Shown piece by piece: positions 35,393 through 44,833 of a stretch of DNA of 64,000 nucleotides; position 1 is the first letter of the stretch; every line of letters starts with the position of its first letter. Location of the stretch: contig CAKPEV010000002.1 of the NCBI GenBank assembly GCA_934149405.1, positions 1 to 64,000 on the forward strand, read 5' to 3'. The position numbers and the translations under genes were made by a program. The DNA comes from an uncultured Clostridia bacterium. GTDB taxonomy: Bacteria > Bacillota > Clostridia > TANB77 > UBA1234. The notes under the pieces were generated by a model. That model was not told where the DNA came from, did not search any database, and saw only the letters and a list, made by a program, of their open reading frames with translations.

Positions 35393-37828
35393 TTATTTAT
35401 CTTCTTCCTCATCAGGTGAAATCTTGGCTATGCTTACAACTTTACCACCATCATTTGTCTTCATAAGTGTAACGCCTTGTGTAGATCTTCCAAGTACACT
35501 AATGTTTGGAACTTCAAGTCTTATTATTATTCCCTTATCTGTGATAAGCATTACATCATCTTCATCTTTTACAACTTTAATTCCAACAACCTTACCTGTT
35601 TTTGGTGTTATTTTATATGTAATTACACCTTTTCCAGCTCTTGTTTGAACTCTATACTCACTAAGCTCTGTTCTCTTACCAAAACCATTTTCTGTGATTG
35701 TTAAAAGATATGCCTTTTCATCATATATAGGTTCCATACCAACAACATAATCATCAGGATCTAATCTAATTCCTATTACACCTTGTGAAACTCTTCCTAC
35801 TGGTTTTACATCACTTTCCGCAAATGTTATTGACATTCCTTCGTGAGTAACCATTACAACGTTTCTTTCGCCATCTGTAAGTCTAACATCTATTAGTTCA
35901 TCATCCTCTTTTAATGTTATTGCTTGTAAACCTGTTTTTCTAGCAGTATTATATTCCATTAGTTTTGTTTTCTTTATAATTCCATTGCGTGTTGCCATTA
36001 ATAAATATTGTCCATCAACAAATGCTTCAACAGGAATTACTGCAGTTATTTTTTCATCACCATCTAGTTGTAATAAGTTTACGATTGCTGTACCTTTAGC
36101 TGTTCTACCAGCCTCTGGAACTTCATATCCTTTCATTCTATACATCTTACCTTTATTTGTGAAGAACATTATTGTGTTATGTGTTGATGTAATAAATAAT
36201 TGTTCAACAAAATCTTCTTCCCTTGTTTGGATTCCTGTAATGCCTTTTCCACCTCTTCTTTGTGCACGATATGTATCAACTGGCATTCTCTTTATATATC
36301 CAAAGTGAGTTAAGGCAACGACTGTTGTTTCTTCTTTTATTAAATCTTCTGTTTCGATTTCGCCCTCTGCTGCAATTATTTGAGTTCTTCTTTCATCACC
36401 ATATTTATTTTTTACTTCGATTAGCTCATCTTTAACAATATCGCATACTAGTTTTTCACTAGCAAGTATCGCTCTGTATCTTTCGATTTGTTTCATTAAC
36501 TCGTTATATTCTTCTTCTATTTTCTCTCTTTGTAGTCCTGATAATGTTTTCAATCTCATTTCTAGAATTGCATTTGCTTGTATTTCAGAAAGATTAAATC
36601 TTTTCATAAGTCTTTCAGCTGCATCATCATACGCTGCTCTTATTATTGCAATTACTTCATCTATAAAATCAAGTGCAATTTTTAATCCTTCTAAAATATG
36701 TGCTCTAGCTAATGCCTTGTCTAAATCAAATTGCGTTCTTCTGACAATTACATTTTTTCTGTGTTCAATGTAGCATTCTAGCATTTGTCTAAGTGTTAAT
36801 ATCTTAGGCTTATTATCTACAAGTGCTAACATGATAGCACCGAATGTATCTTGCATTTGTGTGTTTTTGAATAATTGATTTAGAACGATTTGAGGATTTG
36901 CATCTCTCTTTAATTCTATAACGATTCTCATACCTTCACGGTCCGATTCATCTCTTAAATCTGAGATACCGTCTAGTCTTTTATCTTTAACTAAATCTGC
37001 AATGTTTTCTATTAATCTTGCTTTGTTTACTTGATACGGTAACTCCGTAACTATTATTCTATATCTACCATTACCATGCTCTTCTATTTCTGTTTTTGCT
37101 CTTACTGTTATCTTTCCACGACCTGTTGTATATGCACTTCTAATACCGTCTCTTCCAACTATTATTGCACCTGTTGGAAAATCTGGTCCTTTAATTTCTG
37201 CCATCAATTCTTCATCTGTTACGTTATCTTCATCGATAAGTCTAATTATAGCATTTGCAACCTCACATAAGTTATGTGGTGGCACATTAGTTGCCATACC
37301 AACAGCAATACCTGATGAACCATTTACTAAAAGGTTTGGTATTTTGGCTGGTAATACAGTTGGCTCTTGTAACTTTTCATCATAGTTTGGCATAAAATCA
37401 ACTGTATTTTTATCAATATCAGCAAGCATCTCAACAGCAAGCTTTGGCATTTTTGCCTCAGTGTACCTCATGGCAGCTGGGCTATCTCCATCGACACTAC
37501 CAAAGTTACCATGTCCATTTACTAGCATATATCTAAGTGAGAAATCTTGTGCCATTCTTACTAAAGCATCATAAATTGAAGCATCACCATGTGGGTGATA
37601 TTTACCCATAACTTCTCCGACGATGTAGGCCGACTTTCTGAATGGTTTATCTGGTGTTAAACCAAGTCCATCCATAGAGTATAAGATTCTTCTATGAACT
37701 GGTTTTAAACCATCTCTAACGTCTGGAAGTGCTCTTGAAACAATAACACTCATTGCGTAGTCAATATACGATTTTTTCATTTCTTTTTCTATTTCTACGT
37801 TAATAATCTTTTTTGCATTTTCTTCCAT
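35393..37828 (-). CDS. gyrA: DNA gyrase subunit A
   Basis: I choose ATG 37828 (MEENAKKIINVEIEKEMK) behind AGGAGA; eight upstream codons are open but lack a site. The 811-residue protein has RALPDVRDGLKPVHRRIL, the active-site tyrosine in SPAAMRYTEAKM and the GyrA box QRRGGKG, which separates it from ParC. At the quinolone-determining position equivalent to E. coli Ser83 it has Ala (HPHGDASIYD). gyrB is not in the window. No CGG codon is in frame. Confidence 0.95.
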   Translation of the reverse strand: MEENAKKIINVEIEKEMKKSYIDYAMSVIVSRALPDVRDGLKPVHRRILYSMDGLGLTPDKPFRKSAYIVGEVMGKYHPHGDASIYDALVRMAQDFSLRYMLVNGHGNFGSVDGDSPAAMRYTEAKMPKLAVEMLADIDKNTVDFMPNYDEKLQEPTVLPAKIPNLLVNGSSGIAVGMATNVPPHNLCEVANAIIRLIDEDNVTDEELMAEIKGPDFPTGAIIVGRDGIRSAYTTGRGKITVRAKTEIEEHGNGRYRIIVTELPYQVNKARLIENIADLVKDKRLDGISDLRDESDREGMRIVIELKRDANPQIVLNQLFKNTQMQDTFGAIMLALVDNKPKILTLRQMLECYIEHRKNVIVRRTQFDLDKALARAHILEGLKIALDFIDEVIAIIRAAYDDAAERLMKRFNLSEIQANAILEMRLKTLSGLQREKIEEEYNELMKQIERYRAILASEKLVCDIVKDELIEVKNKYGDERRTQIIAAEGEIETEDLIKEETTVVALTHFGYIKRMPVDTYRAQRRGGKGITGIQTREEDFVEQLFITSTHNTIMFFTNKGKMYRMKGYEVPEAGRTAKGTAIVNLLQLDGDEKITAVIPVEAFVDGQYLLMATRNGIIKKTKLMEYNTARKTGLQAITLKEDDELIDVRLTDGERNVVMVTHEGMSITFAESDVKPVGRVSQGVIGIRLDPDDYVVGMEPIYDEKAYLLTITENGFGKRTELSEYRVQTRAGKGVITYKITPKTGKVVGIKVVKDEDDVMLITDKGIIIRLEVPNISVLGRSTQGVTLMKTNDGGKVVSIAKISPDEEEDK

Positions 37829-37863
37829 TTTTCTTCTCCTATCTTTAGTCAAATTACACTTAA

Positions 37864-37892
37864 ATTATACTAAAATGAGATTTCAAATGCAA
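37864..37892 (-). promoter_or_regulatory. Promoter of gyrA
   Basis: On the minus strand TTGCAT (37892-37887) and TATAAT (37869-37864) are spaced by 17 bases, about 36 bases before the ATG. Confidence 0.6.
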
Positions 37893-38053
37893 GTAAAAAA
37901 GCCTTATTTCCGTATGTTTTGTTATTGTTTATACCAAGTTTTTATTTACATTTAATAAGTTTTTTGATGGGAATTAAGTGGCATTGAATTTTAATTAGAA
38001 AATAGCCACCACATAAACGAATTTATTATCATATTTGCATAGTTCTAGATACT

Positions 38054-38809
38054 TTATGCGCAATTATTTAATTTGTTAATCAAATCATTTTCATCCTTTG
38101 TTAATTGCTCATTTCCTTTATTTTGCCATAACGAATATTTGTCCAAAACATTTTGTGCCATAGAAATGGTTTCTCTTATAGGCAATATTGTATTCATGTC
38201 CTTCTTAATTGCTTCTGCAGTCTTTTTTATATTCTTAGCATCGTTAATTTTTAATGCTTCTCCAAATTTCTGACAATTTGAACTTATTCTATTAATAACC
38301 TTTGTCTGCCTGTTTATCACTTCATATTTTTGCGAATCTACGGTTTTATCGATTACAGTATTTTTTACATTCTTTATAACTGTTTTAACGGTTGAAGGTA
38401 AAACCGCTATTCCGTCGACGGCAGCATCACTAGTCTTTTTCAAAGCCTCCTTCAAATTTCCGTCCATAGCTGCATTCCATGCTGTTTTCATATCATTAAA
38501 AGTAGAAAAATTAATATTGAACTTCTTCTTCAAAAATGCTTTAAGAGTGGCTTCTATTGCTGTTTTTATTGTTTTAGAAAAACTTCCTTTACTTATTTTC
38601 TCCCATATAGGACTTTCGACATTTATCTTTTCTACTTCCTTTTCAATATTCTTTTTTAAAGTTTCCGATATTCCGTCTATCGCTCTATCTAACGCCACAT
38701 TATCCTTTTCAATGCTGATTTCTTCGTCTAATCCATTATTTTTTCTGGCATCTAAAAATTGTTCACTCCTCATGTCCTTTTCATTTAACATCGATTCTAA
38801 TATATTCAT
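38054..38809 (-). CDS. Helical protein of unknown function at the end of the T4SS/Tad-like operon
   Basis: I do not recognise this 251-residue protein. It has no signal peptide or membrane helix and is predicted mostly helical. It contains an N-terminal acidic segment, a repeated lysine-rich region (EALKKTSDAAVDGIAVLP) and a C-terminal LWQNKGNEQLTKDENDLI. The ATG follows AAGGAGG. It is the last gene of the operon, directly after the TadB-like gene, so it may be a secreted substrate or an assembly factor. Confidence 0.55.
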   Translation of the reverse strand: MNILESMLNEKDMRSEQFLDARKNNGLDEEISIEKDNVALDRAIDGISETLKKNIEKEVEKINVESPIWEKISKGSFSKTIKTAIEATLKAFLKKKFNINFSTFNDMKTAWNAAMDGNLKEALKKTSDAAVDGIAVLPSTVKTVIKNVKNTVIDKTVDSQKYEVINRQTKVINRISSNCQKFGEALKINDAKNIKKTAEAIKKDMNTILPIRETISMAQNVLDKYSLWQNKGNEQLTKDENDLINKLNNCA

Positions 38810-38819
38810 CTTATCCTCC

Positions 38820-39758
38820 TTAATAATCTAATTTCTTTACTCTATTTGCTAAAAATAGTAGTAACCATATGCTTATGAAATTCCAATATAGTATCAAATT
38901 TCCTATAATACTTTCTTGCATAATCAAATAGTTTTCGCGATTGCTTTTTATGTTAGTTATGTATATAAAAAAGTCTAGAAATATCAAAATGAACAGTACA
39001 AGTCTGGCACTTTTTGTTTCTTCAATTCTATTATTCTTTTCAGTTTGTATCTCAACAATTGTCTGATAGCTCTTGCTGATTAATTCTGTAAAATTTCCTC
39101 CATATAAGTAGCAGTGTTCGACATTTGTAAGAAAATTTTTAAAAACTTCAATCTTTATTTTTTCTTTCATATTTTCTACCGCTTTTTCAAACTTAATTCC
39201 GCTATTTACTTCAATCAAAAATGTATCTATTTGTTTTTGCAATGGTTCGATTGTTTCAACTTGTTCAAAAGCAAAAATTATATCATTTGATATCTTAGTA
39301 TAATTCTTTAATTGCAATAAAAAGTTAGGAAATACTTTTTCTATTTTCTTTATTCTATATTCAGCAATATAGTTTATAATACTCATCGGAATAAACAAAC
39401 TAGGAATAGCAACTATTATTGACAATGAAATTATTTCAAAGAATTGAAACGAAATAGAATACGTGATTAAAAATGTAATAATAGAAATTATTATAACCAT
39501 TATAGGATTCACTAGTATTCCGACTTTAAACCCAGCCTTATCCAATTTTATATTTATGTTTCTAATAATATTAAAATTATTTTTCAATTTTATTTTTTTA
39601 TTCTTTTCATAATACTTTATTAATTCATCATAATACTTTTCATTCTTCTCTTTTACATACTTGTTCACTTTTGATAGCAAGTTATTTTCAACAAATTGTT
39701 CCACAACTAAATATGCTATAAACGTCATCAAACAAAACCAAATAATACTCTTTAGCAT
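38820..39758 (-). CDS. TadB/GspF-like inner-membrane platform protein
   Basis: The ATG at 39758 follows AAAGGAGG and overlaps the cpaF-like gene by 7 bases. The 312-residue protein has an N-terminal helix, two central helices (MVIIISIITFLITYSISF and onward) and C-terminal helices. A T2SSF-type cytoplasmic domain (FPNFLLQLKNYTKISNDIIFAFEQVE) comes between. Tad systems normally have both TadB and TadC; only this one is found. A CGG upstream of the chosen start (39773-39771) is outside the translated region. Confidence 0.7.
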   Translation of the reverse strand: MLKSIIWFCLMTFIAYLVVEQFVENNLLSKVNKYVKEKNEKYYDELIKYYEKNKKIKLKNNFNIIRNINIKLDKAGFKVGILVNPIMVIIISIITFLITYSISFQFFEIISLSIIVAIPSLFIPMSIINYIAEYRIKKIEKVFPNFLLQLKNYTKISNDIIFAFEQVETIEPLQKQIDTFLIEVNSGIKFEKAVENMKEKIKIEVFKNFLTNVEHCYLYGGNFTELISKSYQTIVEIQTEKNNRIEETKSARLVLFILIFLDFFIYITNIKSNRENYLIMQESIIGNLILYWNFISIWLLLFLANRVKKLDY

Positions 39759-41059
39759 ATTGCCTCCTTTCCGAAGCCACACAAGTTATTCTCTATTTCT
39801 TCTTTGTATAACTCTATTTTTTTCTGCGCTTTTCCTATTGGTTCATTTATTTTTTTGAATTTTCCTATCGATTTGCCATTTTCATACTTTAAAGTTTCAA
39901 ATTCAAATAATTTATTATATTTAACGTCATCATTTTCTTCATCATATAGCACTTCCGTTATTTCGTGTACTTTAAAATTTCTCATGAAGACAACAATATC
40001 TAATGAATTCGCCAAAAGTTTCCTCAAATATTTATCCGCATATGTTTGTGCACTAATATCTCTCTTCATCAATGTAACTAATCTATCTATCGTACTTAAA
40101 CTATCGTCTGCATGCACAGTTGCATAACCTCTATGTCCTGTTGAAACTGCATCAAAAAACATCATTGCTTCTGCACCTTTTAACTCACCTATAACAATAA
40201 CATCATTAGACATTACTAGCGAATGTGCTGTTAATTTTTCTAGAGTTATGTTTTTATCTTCATTTCTGTTCTTCAATATTTCTCTTTGAATGATGTTAGG
40301 ATGTGTGCTATATAATTCTGCCGTTTCTTCATTAGCTGTAATTGACAGGTTTTCAGGTATTCTATTTACTAGGTTTCTCATGAGAGTTGTTTTTCCGCTT
40401 CCGCCTTTTCCACTTATAACAATGTTACATCCAGCAATCATAGCCTTGTTTAAAAAATTATATATTTTAGCATCCATCATTTCGGCATTAGAAACAAAGA
40501 GTTCCTCTAATGTTTGATTCATTTCAGGCCTATGTATTCTTATTACTAAATTTGGTGAGTCTACATTGACAGGCTCAATTCCTGCCTCTATTCTCAAATT
40601 ATTATTCCTATCGCTGACCACCACTATTGGTGTTTCAGTCGTTATTTTGCCGTTATTCTTTAACACACAATATCTTACGAAATTTAAAAAGTCCTCTTTA
40701 TTTTGAAATGAATCTTTTGTTTTTTGCCAGTTTCCCTTTTTCTTGATAAATATGTTATCAAATCTATTTACTCTTATATCCGACACTTCTTTATCGTCTA
40801 TATATTTTTGAAGTATATAATAACCAAATAATCTATCTAGTATATTTTTTATTGTTGTTTCTGTATTCATGTCTGAGTATTCTTTATACACTTTCTCTCT
40901 AACAATATTCTCAACAAATTTTCTATTGATTTCTATATCACTTAAATATTCGGCATAGTTTTTTATAAGAAAAGAAATTATATCGCTTATAACATCGCCA
41001 TTCGAAATTTTATTTTCTTCATCTTCATTTTTTATTGTTTTTAATGGATTAATTAGCAT
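39752..41059 (-). CDS. CpaF/VirB11-like secretion ATPase
   Basis: The 435-residue protein has an N-terminal helical domain and the core motifs VSDIRVNRFDNIFIKKKG, RIHRPEMNQTLEEL, P-loop GKGGSGKT (217-224), Walker B VIVIGELKGAEA and the His box STGHRGYATVHADD. CpaF proteins power Tad pilus assembly; VirB11 proteins power T4SS. It overlaps the CpaE-like gene by 11 bases and the TadB-like gene by 7, so it is strongly coupled to both. Confidence 0.85.
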   Translation of the reverse strand: MLINPLKTIKNEDEENKISNGDVISDIISFLIKNYAEYLSDIEINRKFVENIVREKVYKEYSDMNTETTIKNILDRLFGYYILQKYIDDKEVSDIRVNRFDNIFIKKKGNWQKTKDSFQNKEDFLNFVRYCVLKNNGKITTETPIVVVSDRNNNLRIEAGIEPVNVDSPNLVIRIHRPEMNQTLEELFVSNAEMMDAKIYNFLNKAMIAGCNIVISGKGGSGKTTLMRNLVNRIPENLSITANEETAELYSTHPNIIQREILKNRNEDKNITLEKLTAHSLVMSNDVIVIGELKGAEAMMFFDAVSTGHRGYATVHADDSLSTIDRLVTLMKRDISAQTYADKYLRKLLANSLDIVVFMRNFKVHEITEVLYDEENDDVKYNKLFEFETLKYENGKSIGKFKKINEPIGKAQKKIELYKEEIENNLCGFGKEAIC

Positions 41060-42329
41060 TACTTACCACCTCTTTTTTATTTACGATTCTTCTGTCTATC
41101 ATTTCTAAAATATTATCTTTGCTCGCTTTTATTTTTTGCATCAATGTTGTCTTAGGAACAAACTTCACATTTTCTAAAATCTTTTCATATGCGATTTCCG
41201 AATTCTCTTCTCCGTTTTTTATCTTTCCTATAATGCTATAATTTTCTAGAATCTTTTCAATCAATTCGCAAGAAATACCATTAACTTTTTCTTTATTCAC
41301 GATTAATGAAATTTTAGACTTTAGTGTTCCCCAAGTGTTAACAAATACATCCAACATTTGAGTAGCCTTCTTTAAATTCATATAACTATTTTCTAATGCA
41401 AAGAATATTGCACTTGCTTTTTGCATGCACCATCTTGTCGAATCAAGAAATATGTTGCTACTAGTATCAAGAATTATAAAATCATATTTTTCTTTTGCGC
41501 ATTCTAATATCTTATTGTATATATTTTCATTCAAAACTTCTTGACAATAGTATAACGAGTCATTTCCTGTAAGAATATCTATTCCTTTTACATGCACAAC
41601 GATTTCATCAAAAACATTTGAATCAAATCTATTTTTAGCAATCAAATCTGCTGCATAATTTAATCCACATCTTTTATCCATATCAATTCCAACGTCTATG
41701 TTTGCAGGCACTTTATTCACATCAAATAATTCTTCTAAATTTCCTGAAAGTGTATCAAAATCAATCACAAGAATTTTTGAATTAGATTTATTAGATAGTA
41801 CTCTGCTTAAATTGTAAACAATAGTAGTTTTTCCTATGCCATTTGTTCCACTTACAGCTATAATCTCTTGCTTTTGACACTCTTTTACAACAACAATTTT
41901 TTCTTCAAAATCATATTTTTCTTCACTTGGTTCCGCTAGTTGAAGCTTACTTTTTTCTAGTTTTTTTCTTAAAGGTTCTTCTCTATTTATTGCGTTTATA
42001 ATATCCGAAACTTCTACGGTTTCGTCTAAGAATATATCCTGAATGCCCCTTTCTAATAATCCACATTTTATTTCACTATCTATTTCATCCATTATAATAA
42101 TTATTCTAATTGAATTATTTATTTTTCTTACCTTATCAATAAATTCGTTTAGTTCCCATTGTCCTTGTAATAAGCCACTAAGTGTAAGTATATCTGCCCC
42201 TTCATTTTCCAGAAAATCTAGTACTGCATCTTGGTAAAACAAATCATCTCCTAACACATCATATTCCGCATATTTTTTTAGTTCATTATTTAATGTTGGA
42301 TTTCCCATAGCAGTAATTATTTTTTTCAT
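41049..42329 (-). CDS. CpaE-like MinD-family ATPase with receiver-like N-terminus
   Basis: The 426-residue protein starts with a degenerate receiver-like domain (residues 1-115). The MinD/ParA-type ATPase domain has P-loop GTNGIGKT (161-168), switch I-like VIDFDTLSGNLEELF and YDFIILDTSSN. CpaE/TadZ proteins place Tad pili at the cell pole. It lies between the VirB4-like and CpaF-like genes, so it probably positions this machine. Confidence 0.8.
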   Translation of the reverse strand: MKKIITAMGNPTLNNELKKYAEYDVLGDDLFYQDAVLDFLENEGADILTLSGLLQGQWELNEFIDKVRKINNSIRIIIIMDEIDSEIKCGLLERGIQDIFLDETVEVSDIINAINREEPLRKKLEKSKLQLAEPSEEKYDFEEKIVVVKECQKQEIIAVSGTNGIGKTTIVYNLSRVLSNKSNSKILVIDFDTLSGNLEELFDVNKVPANIDVGIDMDKRCGLNYAADLIAKNRFDSNVFDEIVVHVKGIDILTGNDSLYYCQEVLNENIYNKILECAKEKYDFIILDTSSNIFLDSTRWCMQKASAIFFALENSYMNLKKATQMLDVFVNTWGTLKSKISLIVNKEKVNGISCELIEKILENYSIIGKIKNGEENSEIAYEKILENVKFVPKTTLMQKIKASKDNILEMIDRRIVNKKEVVSNAN

Positions 42330-42347
42330 TTTTATTCCCCCTAATTT

Positions 42348-44129
42348 TTAGTACTCACTTAAATCCTTTCTATCTGTAGTAATAAATGTATGTTCCATTT
42401 TGGAAGCTTCGACTTGCAATGCTAGATGCTCTTCTCCTGCAATCATTATACATGTCCCCCTTTTAAGATTGGTAAATCTATACTTTTCATTTTCAGAAAA
42501 ATTTATAACTTTTTCTAGACTCGTCACATCTCCTTCTTCTAGTTGAAAGATGCATTTTATGCTAGAATTATTTAAGATTCCCTTTCCGTATATTCCTTCA
42601 TCCAAAGTAAAAAAATCATTTACATCTTGCGTTATTGCAGTTGCAGCTCCTCCATATTTTCTTATTGTTTTAAAAACCTTGAAAACAAATTGTGCTGTTT
42701 CTCTATTATTATTTATAAGCCTCCATGCTTCGTCTAAATATAAAATTTTCTTTTCGCCTCTATTTTCCTTTATCTTATCCCAATAGAATTCCGTAATTAT
42801 ATACATAATAGTTGTTAAATCTTTTTCTTCTATATCATAGACATCTGAAACAACTACCTTATTTGATAAATCAACGTTTGTATAATTATTTAAAAACTTC
42901 ATACTTCCTTGTACATAAGGTTTTAAAAGTGTTGCTAGCCTGCGAAGCCTCTTGTCTTTAACCAACAATTTATATAAGTCTTCTAACTTAGGCATTTCAC
43001 TGCTATCTTTAAAACACCTCACTCCATTCTTATTTTTATACAATGAATCATCATCAAATGTGATTCCTTTGCTTTCGTAACACTCTATTATTTTCTCATC
43101 CAAAAAGCTTTTTTCTTCTTCCGACATATTGCTAAAAATAATACTAAAGAAACCTTTTAGTTTTCCTATTTTGTTTTCTAGATATCCCATCTGTGTTTCG
43201 CTCGTGGTTTTTCTTATGTCCATAACATTTATAGTAAACTTTTTAAAATCAATCAGTGTTCCGTCAAGTTTTTCACAGAGTTTCGAATACTCTCTGTCCG
43301 GATCCACTATGTATTGTGCGATATTAAAATATCTGTTTCTTGCAATCATAAGTTTTGAAAAATACGATTTTCCAGACCCGCTCGTTCCAAGTACAAACAT
43401 ATTTGCATTTTTGTATTTTTCAGAGTTAAATCTATCAATCATAACCAATGAATTATTAAAAGCATTTACTCCAAGTAATACTCCATCTTTATCGCACAGT
43501 TCATTAGAAAGAAAAGGATACGTGCTTGATATACCATCTGTTAAAACATTTCTTTTAGCAATTCTTTTGATTAATTTATCATTATTTAAAATTGGCAAAG
43601 ATGTCATAAAGCACTTTTCTTCTTTAAATAACGCATTAAGTACCGTAAGCCCATTGCAAATTGCTATATTTTGAATCTTATTTTTATTTATCTCAAGTTT
43701 CTTTATGGAATTTGAATAGACAGATATGTAAATGTATAAATAGTAAAACTCTTCGTTTTCCAACTGCATTTGTCTACGAATATATCTCGTATCATCATAT
43801 GCCTTCGTCATAACATCCATATCCATTTGATTTTCTTTAGAATCTTTGATATCTGAACCTGTATTTCCAAGCTGATATGTTAATTTTTTTATAATTTCAT
43901 TTGAATTTTGTTTTTCATAAAACATAGAAATAGTAAAATCAATTCCCAACGATAATAATTTGTTTAAAAATCCACCTGCCATTTCTTTGTTGTAATCAAC
44001 AACTATAAATGACGATATATACATGTTGTTTATAATCATATATTTAGGATTTGTTGTATCTATATATCTTGGGTATATTTCATTAAGTCTATTTCTCGAC
44101 TTTGAATTTTCTTTTGAAATTAAACCCAT
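42348..44129 (-). CDS. VirB4/TraC-like T4SS ATPase
   Basis: The 593-residue protein has an N-terminal VirB4-type domain, P-loop GTSGSGKS (248-255), DPDREYSKLCEKLDG, Walker B KILYLDEAWRLI and the TraC-like RKYGGAATAITQDVNDFF. VirB4 is the hallmark energising ATPase of T4SS. Its association with CpaE-, CpaF- and TadB-like genes, instead of other VirB genes, is unusual. The start overlaps the preceding gene by 10 bases. Confidence 0.88.
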   Translation of the reverse strand: MGLISKENSKSRNRLNEIYPRYIDTTNPKYMIINNMYISSFIVVDYNKEMAGGFLNKLLSLGIDFTISMFYEKQNSNEIIKKLTYQLGNTGSDIKDSKENQMDMDVMTKAYDDTRYIRRQMQLENEEFYYLYIYISVYSNSIKKLEINKNKIQNIAICNGLTVLNALFKEEKCFMTSLPILNNDKLIKRIAKRNVLTDGISSTYPFLSNELCDKDGVLLGVNAFNNSLVMIDRFNSEKYKNANMFVLGTSGSGKSYFSKLMIARNRYFNIAQYIVDPDREYSKLCEKLDGTLIDFKKFTINVMDIRKTTSETQMGYLENKIGKLKGFFSIIFSNMSEEEKSFLDEKIIECYESKGITFDDDSLYKNKNGVRCFKDSSEMPKLEDLYKLLVKDKRLRRLATLLKPYVQGSMKFLNNYTNVDLSNKVVVSDVYDIEEKDLTTIMYIITEFYWDKIKENRGEKKILYLDEAWRLINNNRETAQFVFKVFKTIRKYGGAATAITQDVNDFFTLDEGIYGKGILNNSSIKCIFQLEEGDVTSLEKVINFSENEKYRFTNLKRGTCIMIAGEEHLALQVEASKMEHTFITTDRKDLSEY

Positions 44130-44635
44130 TTTGCTTCCTTCCTTATTTTTGTTTCCTTTTTGAAATACCTTTTTAAAATTTCCACAATTTCAGTGTCATC
44201 ACATTCAGAAATGCTATTTCCGCATTGTTCTAAAATCTTTATAGCTTTTTCATTTTTTAATTTTGTCACAATATAGAATTTTCTAGAAATACTATCTCTT
44301 TTTTGAGATATGTTTAGAACCATTCGTATATAGTCATTTACCATTTCCGATAATTCTTCTTTTTCTTTTTTAAATGCCTCCATTTTCTTTATATGCTCCT
44401 CTAAATCAATACTATCTGTTTGGACAATGATTTGCATATCCGAGTTATAATTCTTTAAAAAAGCCCTATATGACTCTAGTATATTTCTTTGTTCTCCTTC
44501 AGATTTCAATTCGAAATTAATTGGTTCGACTTTAAAAAGTTTGACTTTCTCGCCTGCTTTTGTCACGATTATATTGTTTTTTATATCTTTAATCGGCAAC
44601 CATTTTTGAACATCACCATATTTATTTTTTTCTAT
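44120..44635 (-). CDS. T4SS accessory protein with VirB4-type N-terminal domain; probable ATA start
   Basis: GGAGGTGA at 44650-44643 is followed 7 bases later by ATA (44635-44633), then by an open frame reading EKNKYGDVQKWLPIKDIKNN. The only standard start, TTG at 44599, lies after this conserved-looking WLPIKDI segment and 43 bases from the site. The 171-residue product continues with KVEPINFELKSEGEQ, typical of the small TraC/VirB4-N-like proteins encoded before VirB4 in Firmicutes elements. It has no P-loop. It is the first gene of the second T4SS locus. Confidence 0.65.
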   Translation of the reverse strand: MEKNKYGDVQKWLPIKDIKNNIIVTKAGEKVKLFKVEPINFELKSEGEQRNILESYRAFLKNYNSDMQIIVQTDSIDLEEHIKKMEAFKKEKEELSEMVNDYIRMVLNISQKRDSISRKFYIVTKLKNEKAIKILEQCGNSISECDDTEIVEILKRYFKKETKIRKEAKWV

Positions 44636-44660
44636 ATTCGCGTCACCTCCAAATATACAA

Positions 44661-44694
44661 AAAGGGTATAATTTCCCTACGGAAAATTATACCC
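44661..44694 (-). terminator. Terminator after rsmI
   Basis: On the minus strand AGGGTATAATTT and AAATTATACCCT form a 12-bp stem followed by TTTTTG. It lies just before the ribosome binding site of the second T4SS locus, so that operon needs its own promoter or read-through. Confidence 0.75.
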
Positions 44695-44833
44695 TAAGCT
44701 ATTCTTATTACGAGAAGATAATACAATGCTTTTTAATTTTTGTCAATATTTTTCCAAAAGTTTTACATTAAATTTTTAGCACATAAATCTCGAGTTCGTC
44801 CGAATACAGTAAACTCAAAACACTCCAGGAATT

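Noticed and set aside
39771..39773. An eleventh in-frame CGG in the TadB-like gene
   Set aside because: It lies 13 bases upstream of the chosen ATG (39758), which has its own AAAGGAGG, so it is not translated in that frame. It is out of frame in the overlapping cpaF-like gene.
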